Shown: in pieces, positions 44,096-52,159 of the stretch | How the letters are laid out: each line of letters opens with the position of its first letter | Numbering within the stretch: the first letter of the stretch is position 1 | Source of the DNA: Variovorax soli NBRC 106424 | GTDB lineage: Bacteria > Pseudomonadota > Gammaproteobacteria > Burkholderiales > Burkholderiaceae_C | DNA: 64,000 bases | Direction of reading: 5' to 3' | NCBI RefSeq assembly: GCF_001591385.1 | Contig: NZ_BCUU01000011.1 | Span: forward strand, 1 to 64,000 | The notes under the pieces: generated by a model | The model's database searches: none | Told to the model about the DNA's origin: nothing | What the model saw: the letters and a program-made list of their open reading frames with translations, nothing else | Program-made: the position numbers and the translations under genes

Positions 44096-44881
44096 TCAAT
44101 CCCCGAACATCTTCTGCTTGAGTTCGCGGCGCTGCTGCGCTTCCAGCGACAGGGTGGCGGTCGGGCGGGCCAGCAGGCGGCCGACGCCGATGGGCTCGCC
44201 GGTCTCGTCGCAGTAGCCGTAGTCGCCGGCATCGATGCGCTGGATGGACTGCTCGATCTTCTTGAGCAGCTTGCGCTCGCGGTCGCGGGTGCGCAGTTCC
44301 AGGGCGTGCTCTTCCTCGATGGTGGCGCGGTCGGCCGGGTCGGGCACCACCACGGTGTCTTCGCGCAGGTGCTCCGTGGTCTCGCCAGCGTTGTCGAGGA
44401 TGCCCTTCTTGAGCTGAACAAGCTTGTGGCGGAAGAAGGCCATCTGCTTGTCGTTCATGTATTCCGAATCGGGCATGGCGATGACTTCTTCATCGCTGAG
44501 CTCCTCGGCCGATTTGGTCTTCCAGTTGTTGGCGAGCTTCGGGTCTTTCTTGATCGAAAGCGGCGGGGGGACGAGGACTGTGGACATGGTCTGCGTAAAA
44601 CTGGACTTGGCGGCCGTGGAGGCCACCGCGGGGGGCATGGAGGGGACCGTCAGCGAAGACAGCCTGGCCGAAACTCGGCCGCTGCGCACCGGCATGGCCG
44701 GGTCGGGCGCGGGGGCAGCCGCCTTGGGGGCGGGCGCCGGTTCCGCGGCCTTGGCGGGGCTCTTGGTAGACGTCTTTGCAGCTGTCACCTTCTTGGCCGC
44801 TGGCGCAGACTGCTTCGTGGCCGGGGTCTTCTTGACGTCCGGCTTGGCAGCAGGCTTGGCCTTGGCGACGGCTTTGTTCAC
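44096..44881 (-). CDS. dksA: DksA-type RNA polymerase-binding factor with long basic N-terminal tail
   Basis: A 261-residue protein, about 110 longer than E. coli DksA. The C-terminal 150 residues match DksA, including the coiled-coil tip DPADRATIEEE with both key Asp residues and LRTRDRERKLLKKI. Of the four zinc-finger Cys, only the first remains (Cys224; the others are Thr227, Ser245, Ala248), so it is a zinc-independent type. Residues 1-60 are Lys/Ala/Pro-rich, like histone H1 tails. Start GTG at 44881, with AAAGGAG 9 nt upstream. DksA acts with ppGpp at the polymerase secondary channel. Confidence 0.88.
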   Translation of the reverse strand: MNKAVAKAKPAAKPDVKKTPATKQSAPAAKKVTAAKTSTKSPAKAAEPAPAPKAAAPAPDPAMPVRSGRVSARLSSLTVPSMPPAVASTAAKSSFTQTMSTVLVPPPLSIKKDPKLANNWKTKSAEELSDEEVIAMPDSEYMNDKQMAFFRHKLVQLKKGILDNAGETTEHLREDTVVVPDPADRATIEEEHALELRTRDRERKLLKKIEQSIQRIDAGDYGYCDETGEPIGVGRLLARPTATLSLEAQQRRELKQKMFGD

Positions 44882-45104
44882 GGTGACAGGCTCCTTTGTT
44901 GGACTCAAATGCGCTTGCTCCACCGGCGGGCGACCCGCCCGTGGATTCCGCAACGCTTGGAGGCAACTGCAGACCCCACGTTTATAGGGGCTCACCGGTA
45001 GCAATTCGTGGGGTTATACCCCCGATTGCGGGCCGCAAACGCGCCTTCGTGTATGCCGGAAGTCACACCAGGCCTCAATAGACACCCGTTGTGACCCCCA
45101 AACA

Positions 45105-45120
45105 GGGGCGCGATTGTATA
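45105..45120 (-). promoter_or_regulatory. Candidate dksA promoter -10 with GC-rich discriminator
   Basis: On the minus strand TATACAAT (45120-45113) is followed by CGCGCCCC, the GC-rich discriminator typical of stringently controlled promoters. No clear -35. The leader to dksA would be about 225 nt and contains a GGGGT-TAT-ACCCC hairpin (45010-45022). Confidence 0.35.
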
Positions 45121-45158
45121 GAGAACTCGGGCGGCCGGACCGGGGCGTCAGTGCAGGT

Positions 45159-46217
45159 TTACACCAAGCACTGTTCCAGGCCCTGCTCCAGGATGTCGCG
45201 CGGCAGGTCGATGCCGATGAACACCATGCGGCTCTGGCGCGCCTCGCCCTCGGCCCAGGCCGGGCCCAGGTCGCTGCCCATGAGCTGGTGCACGCCCTGG
45301 AAGATCACCTTGCGCTCGGTGCCCTGCATGTTGAGCACGCCCTTGTAGCGCAGCATGCGCGGGCCGTAGATGTTGACGATGGCGCCCAGGAAGTCCTCCA
45401 GGCGGGCCGGGTCGAACGGGCGGTCGGCCTTGTAGACGAAGCTCTTTACATCGTCGTCCACGTGGTGGTGGTGGCCGTGGCCCTCGTGGGCGTGCGAGGG
45501 GTGGTCGCAGTGCTCGCCATGCGCGTGGTCATGGTCGTGATGGTGGTGGTCGTGCTCGTCTTCCTTGAGGAAGTCCGGGTCGATGTCCAGCTTGGCGTTG
45601 AGGTTGAAGCCGCGCAGGTCGAACACCTGCGACAGCGGCACCTCGCCGAAGTGCACCTTCTGGACCGGCGCGCGCGGGTTCATGTGCTTGACGCGGTGGA
45701 TCAGGGCGTCGGCCTCTTCCGTGCTCACCAGATCGGTCTTGCTGACGAAGAGCTGGTCGGCAAAACCCACCTGGCGGCGCGCCTCCTGGCGGTCGTTGAG
45801 CTGCTGGGCGGCGTGCTTGGCGTCCACCAGGGTCAGGATGGAGTCCAGCAGATACGTTTCGGCGATCTCGTCGTCCATGAAGAAGGTCTGGGCGACGGGG
45901 CCGGGGTCGGCCAGGCCGGTGGTCTCGATCACGACGCGCTCGAAGTCCAGCAGGCCCTTGCGCTTCTTGGCGGCCAGCAGCTGCAGCGTCTCGCGCAGGT
46001 CCTCGCGGATGGTGCAGCAGATGCAGCCGTTGCTCATCTGGACGATCTGCTCCTTGGACTCGGTCACCAGGATGTCGCTGTCGATGTTCTCTTCGCCGAA
46101 TTCGTTCTCGATGACGGCGATCTTCTGGCCGTGGGCCTCGGTCAGCACCCGCTTGAGCAGCGTCGTCTTGCCCGAGCCCAGGAAGCCGGTGAGGATGGTG
46201 GCGGGAATGAGGGCCAT
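45159..46217 (-). CDS. CobW/COG0523 family GTPase (metal chaperone)
   Basis: A 352-residue G3E GTPase. It has Walker A GFLGSGKTT at 11-19, the metal-binding CxCC as NGCICCTIRE (about residues 63-72), a SKTDLV base-recognition motif, a His/Asp-rich loop of more than 15 His between about residues 222 and 253, and a CobW C-terminal domain. COG0523 proteins deliver zinc or other metals to client enzymes. GGAG precedes the ATG. It lies upstream of dksA on the same strand with a 277-nt gap. No Zur box was recognised. Confidence 0.9.
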   Translation of the reverse strand: MALIPATILTGFLGSGKTTLLKRVLTEAHGQKIAVIENEFGEENIDSDILVTESKEQIVQMSNGCICCTIREDLRETLQLLAAKKRKGLLDFERVVIETTGLADPGPVAQTFFMDDEIAETYLLDSILTLVDAKHAAQQLNDRQEARRQVGFADQLFVSKTDLVSTEEADALIHRVKHMNPRAPVQKVHFGEVPLSQVFDLRGFNLNAKLDIDPDFLKEDEHDHHHHDHDHAHGEHCDHPSHAHEGHGHHHHVDDDVKSFVYKADRPFDPARLEDFLGAIVNIYGPRMLRYKGVLNMQGTERKVIFQGVHQLMGSDLGPAWAEGEARQSRMVFIGIDLPRDILEQGLEQCLV

Positions 46218-46326
46218 GGCGTGCTCCGGGGTCCGATTGCGAATAAGAAGATGGGGAAAGCCGGAAAGTTTAGCCAGCGGGCCATGGGCCCGCTGCGGCA
46301 GGGTTTAGGCGAGGTTTAGCCGGGGT

Positions 46327-47541
46327 TCAGGCCGGCTTGCGCACCACCGCCAGCCCCTTGAGGTATTCACCCTCGGGAAACTCGATGGTCATGGGATGGT
46401 CGGGCGCCGCGCCCAGCCGCTCGCTGATGTAGCCGTCCACGCCGGCGTCGATGCCGGCCGAGGCCACGATCTTGTGGAACAGCTCGGCGCCGATGCCGCC
46501 CGAGCAGGAAAAGGTCAGCAGCACGCCGCCCGGCGCCAGCAGCTTCAGGCCCAGGCGGTTGATGTCCTTGTAGGCGCGCGCGGCCCGCTCCGCATGGGCG
46601 ATGGTGGGCGCGAACTTGGGCGGATCGAGCACGATGGCATCGAAGGTCTGGCCCTGGTCGATGAAGCGGCGCAGCGTGGCGTTGACGTCGGCGTCGAGAA
46701 ACTGGCAGTCGGCGCCGGCAAAGCCGTTGAGTTCGACATGGGCCCGGGCCCGCTCCAGCGCGGGCAGGGACGAATCGACCGACACCAGCTGCGCGCCTTC
46801 CAGCGCCCCGGCCGCGCGCAGGCCCCACAAGGCGGCCACGGTGAAGCCGCCGGTGTAGCAGTAGCAGTTGAGCACGCGCCGGAAGCGCCGCTGCTGCGCC
46901 ATCTCGGCAAAGCGGCGCCGGCTGTCGCGCTGGTCCAGGTAGAAGCCGGTCTTGTGGCCGGTGGCCACGTCCAGCGTCAGCTTCCAGCCGTGCTCCTGGA
47001 TGGTGAGTTCGGTGCCCTGCCCTTCGCCGCCGGCCAGCCAGCCGGTGACGGGCGCGAGGCCTTCGCGTTCGCGCCCGCTGGCATCCGAGCGCTCGTAGAA
47101 ATGCGCGAGGCCGGTTTCGGCCAGCAGCGCGTCGACCAGCACCTTCTTCCAGCGCTCGACGCCGGCGGACAGGAACTGCGCCACCAGCACGTCGCCATAG
47201 CGGTCGACGATCAGGCCCGGCAGGCCGTCGGCCTCGCCATGCACCAGGCGAACGCCGCTGCTTGGCAGCGAAAAGAGCTGGCGCGCCTGCACCGCGCGGG
47301 CCACGCGCTGGCGAAAGAAGGCGGCGTCGATGCGCTCGTCCTCCCGAAAGCTCCAGGCACGCGCCCGGATCTTGGAGGCGGGGCTGAAGGCGGCCCAGCA
47401 CAGGAAGCGGCCGTCGTCGGCCTCGACGCGCACCGTCTCGCCGCCATCGCCGCCGCCCTTGGCGATGGCGGAATCGAAGATCCAGGGATGGCGCCGCAGC
47501 AGGGAGCGCTCCTTGCCGGCGCGCAAGCGAAGTGTTTTCAT
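46327..47541 (-). CDS. rlmI: 23S rRNA m5C1962 methyltransferase (RlmI-like)
   Basis: A 404-residue RlmI/RlmK-type enzyme with an N-terminal PUA-like domain (KERSLLRRHPWIFDSAI) and a C-terminal Rossmann methyltransferase (VLNCYCYTGGFTVAALWG, then VLDPPKFAP and a TFSCSGG motif carrying the catalytic Cys). It methylates cytosine in 23S rRNA using SAM. Its ATG overlaps the xerC stop (ATGA), so it is the last gene of the dapF-xerC run. Confidence 0.92.
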   Translation of the reverse strand: MKTLRLRAGKERSLLRRHPWIFDSAIAKGGGDGGETVRVEADDGRFLCWAAFSPASKIRARAWSFREDERIDAAFFRQRVARAVQARQLFSLPSSGVRLVHGEADGLPGLIVDRYGDVLVAQFLSAGVERWKKVLVDALLAETGLAHFYERSDASGREREGLAPVTGWLAGGEGQGTELTIQEHGWKLTLDVATGHKTGFYLDQRDSRRRFAEMAQQRRFRRVLNCYCYTGGFTVAALWGLRAAGALEGAQLVSVDSSLPALERARAHVELNGFAGADCQFLDADVNATLRRFIDQGQTFDAIVLDPPKFAPTIAHAERAARAYKDINRLGLKLLAPGGVLLTFSCSGGIGAELFHKIVASAGIDAGVDGYISERLGAAPDHPMTIEFPEGEYLKGLAVVRKPA

Positions 47542-48578
47542 TTGCCGATTTTCGCCGCCGGCGCCGGGACATCGGCGGCGCGCGGCTCGCCCTTGTCGCC
47601 CTTGAGCCTGGCGCGCGGATGCGCCGCGTCGTAGGCACGGGCCAGGTGCTGGAAATCCAGGCGCGTATAGACCTGCGTGGTGGCGATGTTGGCGTGCCCC
47701 AGCAGTTCCTGCACCGCGCGCAGGTCGCTGCTGGACTGCAGCACATGGCTGGCAAAGGAGTGGCGCAGCATGTGCGGATGCACCGGCGCGGCCACGCCGG
47801 CCTTCACGCCGCGCTGGCGCAGTTGCTTCCATGCGCCCTGCGAAGACAGCCGCTTGCCGCTGCGGCCGATGAAGAGGGCCGCCGCCGCGTCCGGCGCCTG
47901 CAGGCGGGCGCCTGCCAGGGCGGCGCAGTCCTCGCGCACGGCCAGCCAGGCGCGCAGGGCCTCCATGGCCTTGCTGCCCACCGGCACGCTGCGCCGCTTG
48001 CCGCCCTTGCCCAGCACATGCGCCTCGGCGCCGTCCAGGTCGATCCAGCCGAGCGACGCCTTGCCGGCGTGCACGTCCAGGCCGGTGAGCTCGCTCACGC
48101 GCAGGCCGCAGCCGTACAGCAGCTCGACCAGGGCGCGGTCGCGCGCTTCGGTCCAGGGGTCGGCATCGGCATCGTGCAGTTCGGCCAGGCGCACCGCGTC
48201 GTCCACATCGAGCGCCTTGGGCAAGGGGCGCGCGGCCTTGGGGGCGTGCACGTCCTGCACCGGGTTCGACGGAATCTGCCCCTGCTGGCCCAGCCAGCGG
48301 TAGAAGCTGCGCCAGCACGACAGCACCAGCGCGATGCCGCGCGGCTCGCGGCCGGCGCCATGCATCTGCGCCATCCAGCGGCGGATGTGGGCGGTGCCCA
48401 CGCACTCCAGCGGCAGTGCGGCGGCGGCGGCCAGATCGGCCAGCGTGGCCAGGTGAATGGCGTAGAGCTCGACCGTGCGGGCTGCCAGACGGCGCTCCAC
48501 CCGCACATGCTCCAGGTACTTGTCGATCCAGGGAGACGTTGCGGGCGTGCCGGCGCTGGGGGCGCTAGAGGTAGCCAT
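47538..48578 (-). CDS. xerC: Tyrosine recombinase XerC
   Basis: A 346-residue tyrosine recombinase that resolves chromosome dimers at dif with XerD. Catalytic residues are visible: Arg in YGCGLRVSELTGLD, Lys in LGKGGKRRSVPVG, His-x-x-Arg in HPHMLRHSFASH, His in LLGHANIATTQ and the nucleophile Tyr in VYTRLDFQHL. The dapF-DUF484-xerC context identifies it as the housekeeping XerC rather than an element integrase. Start taken at 48578; 48587 is possible. It overlaps the ydcF-like gene by 14 nt. Confidence 0.93.
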   Translation of the reverse strand: MATSSAPSAGTPATSPWIDKYLEHVRVERRLAARTVELYAIHLATLADLAAAAALPLECVGTAHIRRWMAQMHGAGREPRGIALVLSCWRSFYRWLGQQGQIPSNPVQDVHAPKAARPLPKALDVDDAVRLAELHDADADPWTEARDRALVELLYGCGLRVSELTGLDVHAGKASLGWIDLDGAEAHVLGKGGKRRSVPVGSKAMEALRAWLAVREDCAALAGARLQAPDAAAALFIGRSGKRLSSQGAWKQLRQRGVKAGVAAPVHPHMLRHSFASHVLQSSSDLRAVQELLGHANIATTQVYTRLDFQHLARAYDAAHPRARLKGDKGEPRAADVPAPAAKIGK

Positions 48579-49176
48579 TGAGCGCATTGTTCACGATGGC
48601 CAGCGGCTCGCGCAATGCGCTGCGCATGGCCTGCCAGGCGGGCCGGCCGCAGTCGGCGGGCGCCGCCGCGTACTGCACCTCGAAGGCGCCGTCGAAGCCG
48701 CTGGCCTTGGCCAGGCGCTCCACACGCCACAGGTGGTAGGCGTCCGACACGACGATCACGCGGCGCACGCCGGCCGCCGCCAGCAGCGGCCAGGACATCG
48801 CCAGGTTCTCGCGGGTGGACGAGGAAAGCGATTCCTTCAGCAGCACGCCCGAATAACCTTCGGCGCGCGCATGCGCGGCCATCACCTCGGCTTCGATGCG
48901 GCCGTCCTCGCGGTCGACCCCACCTGAAAGCGTGAGCAGGCGCACCCGCCCGTCACGCCACAGCTGCACGCCGCGGTCGACGCGCTGGGTCAGGCAGGGA
49001 TTGGGCCGGCCGTCGAGGTAGGCGCGGTTGCCCAGCACGAGCGCCGCATCGGCCGGGTGCAGCTGCGGCTGGGCCAGGCGCTCTTGCGCATGCATCCAGA
49101 CGTATAGCCCCAGCGCCGCCACGAAAAAGGCGAGGCCGAGGACCAGCCAGCCCAGGCGCCGCCCCAGCGTGCGCAT
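48565..49176 (-). CDS. YdcF/SanA-like DUF218 membrane protein
   Basis: A 203-residue protein with one N-terminal membrane anchor (LGWLVLGLAFFVAALGLYVW, residues 8-27) and a DUF218 domain with ALVLGNRAYLDG, LTLSGGVDREDGRIEAEVM and SSSTRENLAMSWPLL. DUF218 proteins (SanA, ElyC, YdcF) are linked to envelope integrity, possibly to polyprenyl carrier metabolism. It is inserted between the DUF484 gene and xerC, with 1-nt and 14-nt overlaps, so cotranslation is likely. Confidence 0.85.
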   Translation of the reverse strand: MRTLGRRLGWLVLGLAFFVAALGLYVWMHAQERLAQPQLHPADAALVLGNRAYLDGRPNPCLTQRVDRGVQLWRDGRVRLLTLSGGVDREDGRIEAEVMAAHARAEGYSGVLLKESLSSSTRENLAMSWPLLAAAGVRRVIVVSDAYHLWRVERLAKASGFDGAFEVQYAAAPADCGRPAWQAMRSALREPLAIVNNALNGYL

Positions 49177-49841
49177 CAGGGGCGCAGGCGCGAGAGCGCG
49201 GCCGACGACAGGTCGGCGATGCGCTCCAGGAAGTCGGTGCCCATGTCGGCGTGGAAGCGCTGGCCGTCGGGCGATGCGAGGATGAGCAGGCCGAAGGCCG
49301 ACTCCGAGGGCTCGTTGCGCAGCGGGATCATGGCCACCGAGACGGCCGCACGCGCGTCGCCCAGCCAGTTGACGGCGTCGAAGCCGGTGTTGAGGCCGCA
49401 GTACGGCGTGGTGAGCGAGGTGGCCAAGGCGCGCACGTCTTCGCCGGCGCCCTGGGCATAGCCTTCGTTCTCGTATTCGGGGCTCACGTCCCAGACCTTG
49501 ATGGCCGCCTGGGGCACCAGGAAGATGGCCTGCAGGTCGGCGGCGATCTGCCAGGGCAGGCCGCGCGGCTCGCGGGTGGTGAGCAGCCCCCGCGTCCAGC
49601 GCTGCAGGCGGTCGGCGGTGAGCACGTTCTCGGTGCCGTGGCGCACCATGTCCATGATGCGGTGCTCCAGCGCCTTGATCTTCTCGCGCAGCATCTCGGC
49701 CTGGCGCTCCTGCAGGCTCACGGCGCGGTTGCCGTGCGGGCTGGTGAGCTGCACCTGCGCCAGCAGCTGGGCATGGCGCTCGAAGAAGTCCGGCGTGTTC
49801 GCCAGGTAGTTGGCGATGTCGTCTTCGGTGATGGGATTCAT
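49176..49841 (-). CDS. DUF484 (GAF-like) protein
   Basis: A 221-residue protein of the DUF484 family. It has the typical N-terminus TEDDIANYLANTPDFFERHAQLL, a helical coiled segment (SLQERQAEMLREKIKALEH) and a GAF-like C-terminal half. Function is unknown. Its constant place between dapF and xerC in proteobacteria is the strongest identifier. Start ATG at 49841, 32 nt after dapF. Confidence 0.88.
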   Translation of the reverse strand: MNPITEDDIANYLANTPDFFERHAQLLAQVQLTSPHGNRAVSLQERQAEMLREKIKALEHRIMDMVRHGTENVLTADRLQRWTRGLLTTREPRGLPWQIAADLQAIFLVPQAAIKVWDVSPEYENEGYAQGAGEDVRALATSLTTPYCGLNTGFDAVNWLGDARAAVSVAMIPLRNEPSESAFGLLILASPDGQRFHADMGTDFLERIADLSSAALSRLRP

Positions 49842-49873
49842 GGCGTCTTGTTGTGGGTGCGGATGAATGGGGG

Positions 49874-50749
49874 TCATGGCTGCGCGGGCACGTCGATCTC
49901 GCCCTCGAACACGGTCACGGCGGGTCCGGTCATCAGGACCGGCTGCCCCTGGCCCTGCCATTCGATGGTGAGCAGCCCGCCGCGCGTGTGCACGTCCACG
50001 CGCGAATCGAGCAGGCCCAGGCGAATGCCCGCCACCACCGCGGCACAGGCGCCGGTGCCGCAGGCCAGGGTTTCGCCGGCGCCGCGCTCGAACACGCGCA
50101 GGCGGATCTGGTTGCGGCTGACCACCTGCATGAAGCCGGCGTTGACACGCTGCGCAAAGCGCGGATGGTTCTCGATCAGCGGCCCCTGCTGGGCCACCGG
50201 CGCGGTGTCGACGTTGTCGACCAGCTGCACCGCATGCGGATTGCCCATCGACAGGACGGACACCGCCACAATGGCGCTTTCGGCATGGGTGCCCAGCGCC
50301 AGGTGCCACTGGTACCAGTTGCCGGTGGTGATCGGGCTCAGGCCGGCGGCGTCGAAGGGCACGCGCTCGTTCTCGAAGATGGGCGCGCCCATGTCGACCG
50401 TCACCCGCCCGTCCTCGCCCATGCGCGGCTCGATCACGCCTGACAAGGTCTGCACGCGCACCGCGTTCTTGGCCGTGAGGCCGCGCTCGCGCACGAAGCG
50501 CATGAAGCAGCGCGCGCCGTTGCCGCACTGCTCCACCTCGCCGCCGTCGGCGTTGTGGATCACGTATTCGAAGTCCACGCCCTGGGCCGGCGAAGGCCGC
50601 ACGCTCAGGATCTGGTCGGCGCCCACGCCGAAGTGGCGATCGGCCAGGAAGCGGTATTGGTCGGCAGAAAGGCCCAGCTGCGCGGCCGTTTCGTCCAGCA
50701 CGACGAAATCATTGCCAGCGCCCTGCATCTTGGTGAAGTGAACACGCAT
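49874..50749 (-). CDS. dapF: Diaminopimelate epimerase
   Basis: A 291-residue cofactor-free racemase converting LL-DAP to meso-DAP for lysine and peptidoglycan synthesis. The two catalytic cysteines are in EQCGNGARC and LACGTGACA. The N-terminus [14 protein letters not shown] is characteristic. It is the first gene of the run DUF484-ydcF-xerC-rlmI. The meso-DAP product feeds murE at 34953. A GATAAT lies 8 nt before the ATG and no SD is seen. Confidence 0.96.
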   Translation of the reverse strand: MRVHFTKMQGAGNDFVVLDETAAQLGLSADQYRFLADRHFGVGADQILSVRPSPAQGVDFEYVIHNADGGEVEQCGNGARCFMRFVRERGLTAKNAVRVQTLSGVIEPRMGEDGRVTVDMGAPIFENERVPFDAAGLSPITTGNWYQWHLALGTHAESAIVAVSVLSMGNPHAVQLVDNVDTAPVAQQGPLIENHPRFAQRVNAGFMQVVSRNQIRLRVFERGAGETLACGTGACAAVVAGIRLGLLDSRVDVHTRGGLLTIEWQGQGQPVLMTGPAVTVFEGEIDVPAQP

Positions 50750-50763
50750 GGTTTCGGATTATC
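50750..50763 (-). promoter_or_regulatory. Candidate -10 of a leaderless dapF transcript
   Basis: On the minus strand GATAAT (50763-50758) ends 8 nt before the dapF ATG. No Shine-Dalgarno is present. tetR ends 25 nt further upstream. Confidence 0.4.
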
Positions 50764-50787
50764 CGTGCGCGCCGCAAGGCTGGCGCC

Positions 50788-51453
50788 TCACAGGCCCTTT
50801 TCCACCATGTCGAGCAGGCGCCGGCCCAGCGCCTGCACTTCCTTGCGCGGCATGACGGCCAGCGGCCCGTCGATGACCAGCATGGCCAGCCCGTGCACGG
50901 CCGACCAGGCCAGGTATTCGGCGCCCGGCCGGCGCGACGCCGGCAGCACGCCGGACTCCACCATCCGGTCCAGCACCGCGCCGAGCAGGAGGAAGGGATG
51001 CGGAACGCCGGGCTGCGCCTTGGCCGGCCGACCGCCGGGCTGCTCCGGCTCCGAAGGATCCGGCGGCACGAAGGCCGAGCGGAACAGCCCCGTCTCCTCC
51101 TGGGCGAAGCGCAGGTAGGCCGCGCCCACGGCGCTGAGGCAGTCGCGCGCATAGGCCGCCGAGTTGCGCGCCCGGCGCACGCCGGCCACTTCCTTTTCCA
51201 TGGCCTGCGCCAGCTCGGTGAGCGCGGCCAGGCGGACCGCATCGAGCAGCGCCAGGCGGTTCTCGAAGTGGCGGTAGGCGGCATTGGGCGCCACCCCCGC
51301 CCGGCGCGTGGCCTCGCGCAGGACCACGGCCTGCGGGCCGCCGCCACGCGCCAGCTCGATGCCCGCATCGAGCAGGGCCCGCCGCAGGTCGCCGTGGCGG
51401 TAGGTGTCGCGCGCAGGCGGGCGGAAGTCGGCAACGTGGTCTTGATCCTGCAT
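50788..51453 (-). CDS. TetR-family transcriptional repressor
   Basis: A 221-residue TetR regulator. The DNA-binding helix-turn-helix is in the N-terminal 60 residues (VVLREATRRAGVAPNAAYRHF), followed by a C-terminal ligand domain of unknown specificity. The start at 51453 (MQDQDHVADF) has GGAAGAG upstream and is preferred over 51480, which would run through the operator. Divergent from a VOC-family gene across 108 nt containing two related palindromes. Confidence 0.88.
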   Translation of the reverse strand: MQDQDHVADFRPPARDTYRHGDLRRALLDAGIELARGGGPQAVVLREATRRAGVAPNAAYRHFENRLALLDAVRLAALTELAQAMEKEVAGVRRARNSAAYARDCLSAVGAAYLRFAQEETGLFRSAFVPPDPSEPEQPGGRPAKAQPGVPHPFLLLGAVLDRMVESGVLPASRRPGAEYLAWSAVHGLAMLVIDGPLAVMPRKEVQALGRRLLDMVEKGL

Positions 51454-51466
51454 TTCTCTTCCAAAG

Positions 51467-51479
51467 TGGACAGTGTCCA
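51467..51479. promoter_or_regulatory. Palindromic operator 1, TetR/VOC intergenic region
   Basis: TGGACAGTGTCCA is a perfect 6-1-6 palindrome, 14 nt upstream of the tetR ATG. It shares the core TGGACnGTGTnCA with operator 2. Confidence 0.65.
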
Positions 51480-51494
51480 TTATTGCTGCTATCG

Positions 51495-51515
51495 TTTGTG
51501 GACGGTGTACACAAA
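51495..51515. promoter_or_regulatory. Palindromic operator 2, TetR/VOC intergenic region
   Basis: The core TGGACGGTGTACA (51499-51511) sits inside a longer palindrome whose outer arms are TTTGTG and CACAAA. Its centre is 32 bp from that of operator 1, about three helical turns. Confidence 0.6.
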
Positions 51516-51561
51516 TACCCGTTCCTTCCGTTTTCTTTCATCCCACCCAAAGGAGTTCCCC

Positions 51562-51990
51562 ATGCTGGTTCAGCCCTATCTCTTCTTCGAAGGCCGCTGC
51601 GAAGAGGCCGTGGAGTTCTACAAGAAGGCCGTCGGCGCCGAAGTGGTCATGCTGATGCGCAACAAGGACAACCCCGAGTCCGAATCCGTCAAGATGAAGC
51701 TGCCGCCCGGCACCGAGAACAAGGTGATGCACTGCGAGTTCAAGATCGGCGAGACGACGCTGATGGGCTCGGACGGCTTTTGCCGCGGCGGTGATGCGGT
51801 CAAGTTCCAGGGCTTCTCGCTGTCCATCGCCGTGGCCGATGCGGCCGCCGCGCGCAAGGCGTTTGCAGCACTCGGCAGCGATGGCGGCAAGGTCGAGATG
51901 CCGCTGGAAAAGACCTTCTTCTCCGAAAGCTTCGGCATGGTGACGGACAAGTTCGGCATCAGCTGGCTCGTGAACGCGCAGGCCAGGTGA
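51562..51990 (+). CDS. VOC-superfamily (PhnB/glyoxalase-like) protein
   Basis: A 142-residue protein of the PhnB-like VOC group: MLVQPYLFFEGRCEEAVEFY at the N-terminus, MHCEFKIGETTLMGSDG in the middle and FGMVTDKFGISWLVN at the end. VOC folds bind metals and act as glyoxalases, dioxygenases or resistance proteins; this subgroup is mostly uncharacterised. AAAGGAG precedes the ATG. It is probably repressed by the divergent TetR protein. Confidence 0.85.
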   Translation: MLVQPYLFFEGRCEEAVEFYKKAVGAEVVMLMRNKDNPESESVKMKLPPGTENKVMHCEFKIGETTLMGSDGFCRGGDAVKFQGFSLSIAVADAAAARKAFAALGSDGGKVEMPLEKTFFSESFGMVTDKFGISWLVNAQAR

Positions 51991-52147
51991 GCGCGGCAGG
52001 CGCACCGGTTCGTTGCGCTTTCCGGACCGGCCGCGCGCCGCCTGCAAACCAAGGTTTGAATGGCGCACCCCAACGCGTTGGGCAATTGCCACGCAGACGT
52101 TACGAGTCGTTGGGACCGGACGCCCACCGGTTTAAGCTGCGCGGTTC

Positions 52148-52159
52148 GATAATCGCCGC
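52148..52159 (+). promoter_or_regulatory. Candidate -10 of a leaderless NUDIX-MBL transcript
   Basis: GATAAT (52148-52153) ends exactly 6 nt before the ATG at 52160, with no Shine-Dalgarno. Confidence 0.4.

Noticed and set aside
45450-45560. A possible DNA repeat of GTGGTGGTC-like units
   Set aside because: It encodes the His/Asp-rich metal-binding loop of the CobW GTPase, which explains the pattern.
47538-48578. Tyrosine recombinase as evidence of an integrated element
   Set aside because: The dapF-DUF484-xerC context and full catalytic set identify the housekeeping XerC; no attachment sites or cargo genes are adjacent.
51991-52159. Small gene between the VOC and NUDIX-MBL genes
   Set aside because: Short frames there lack ribosome sites and have non-coding codon use; the only structure is a weak outer hairpin GCAGGCG/CGCCTGC.
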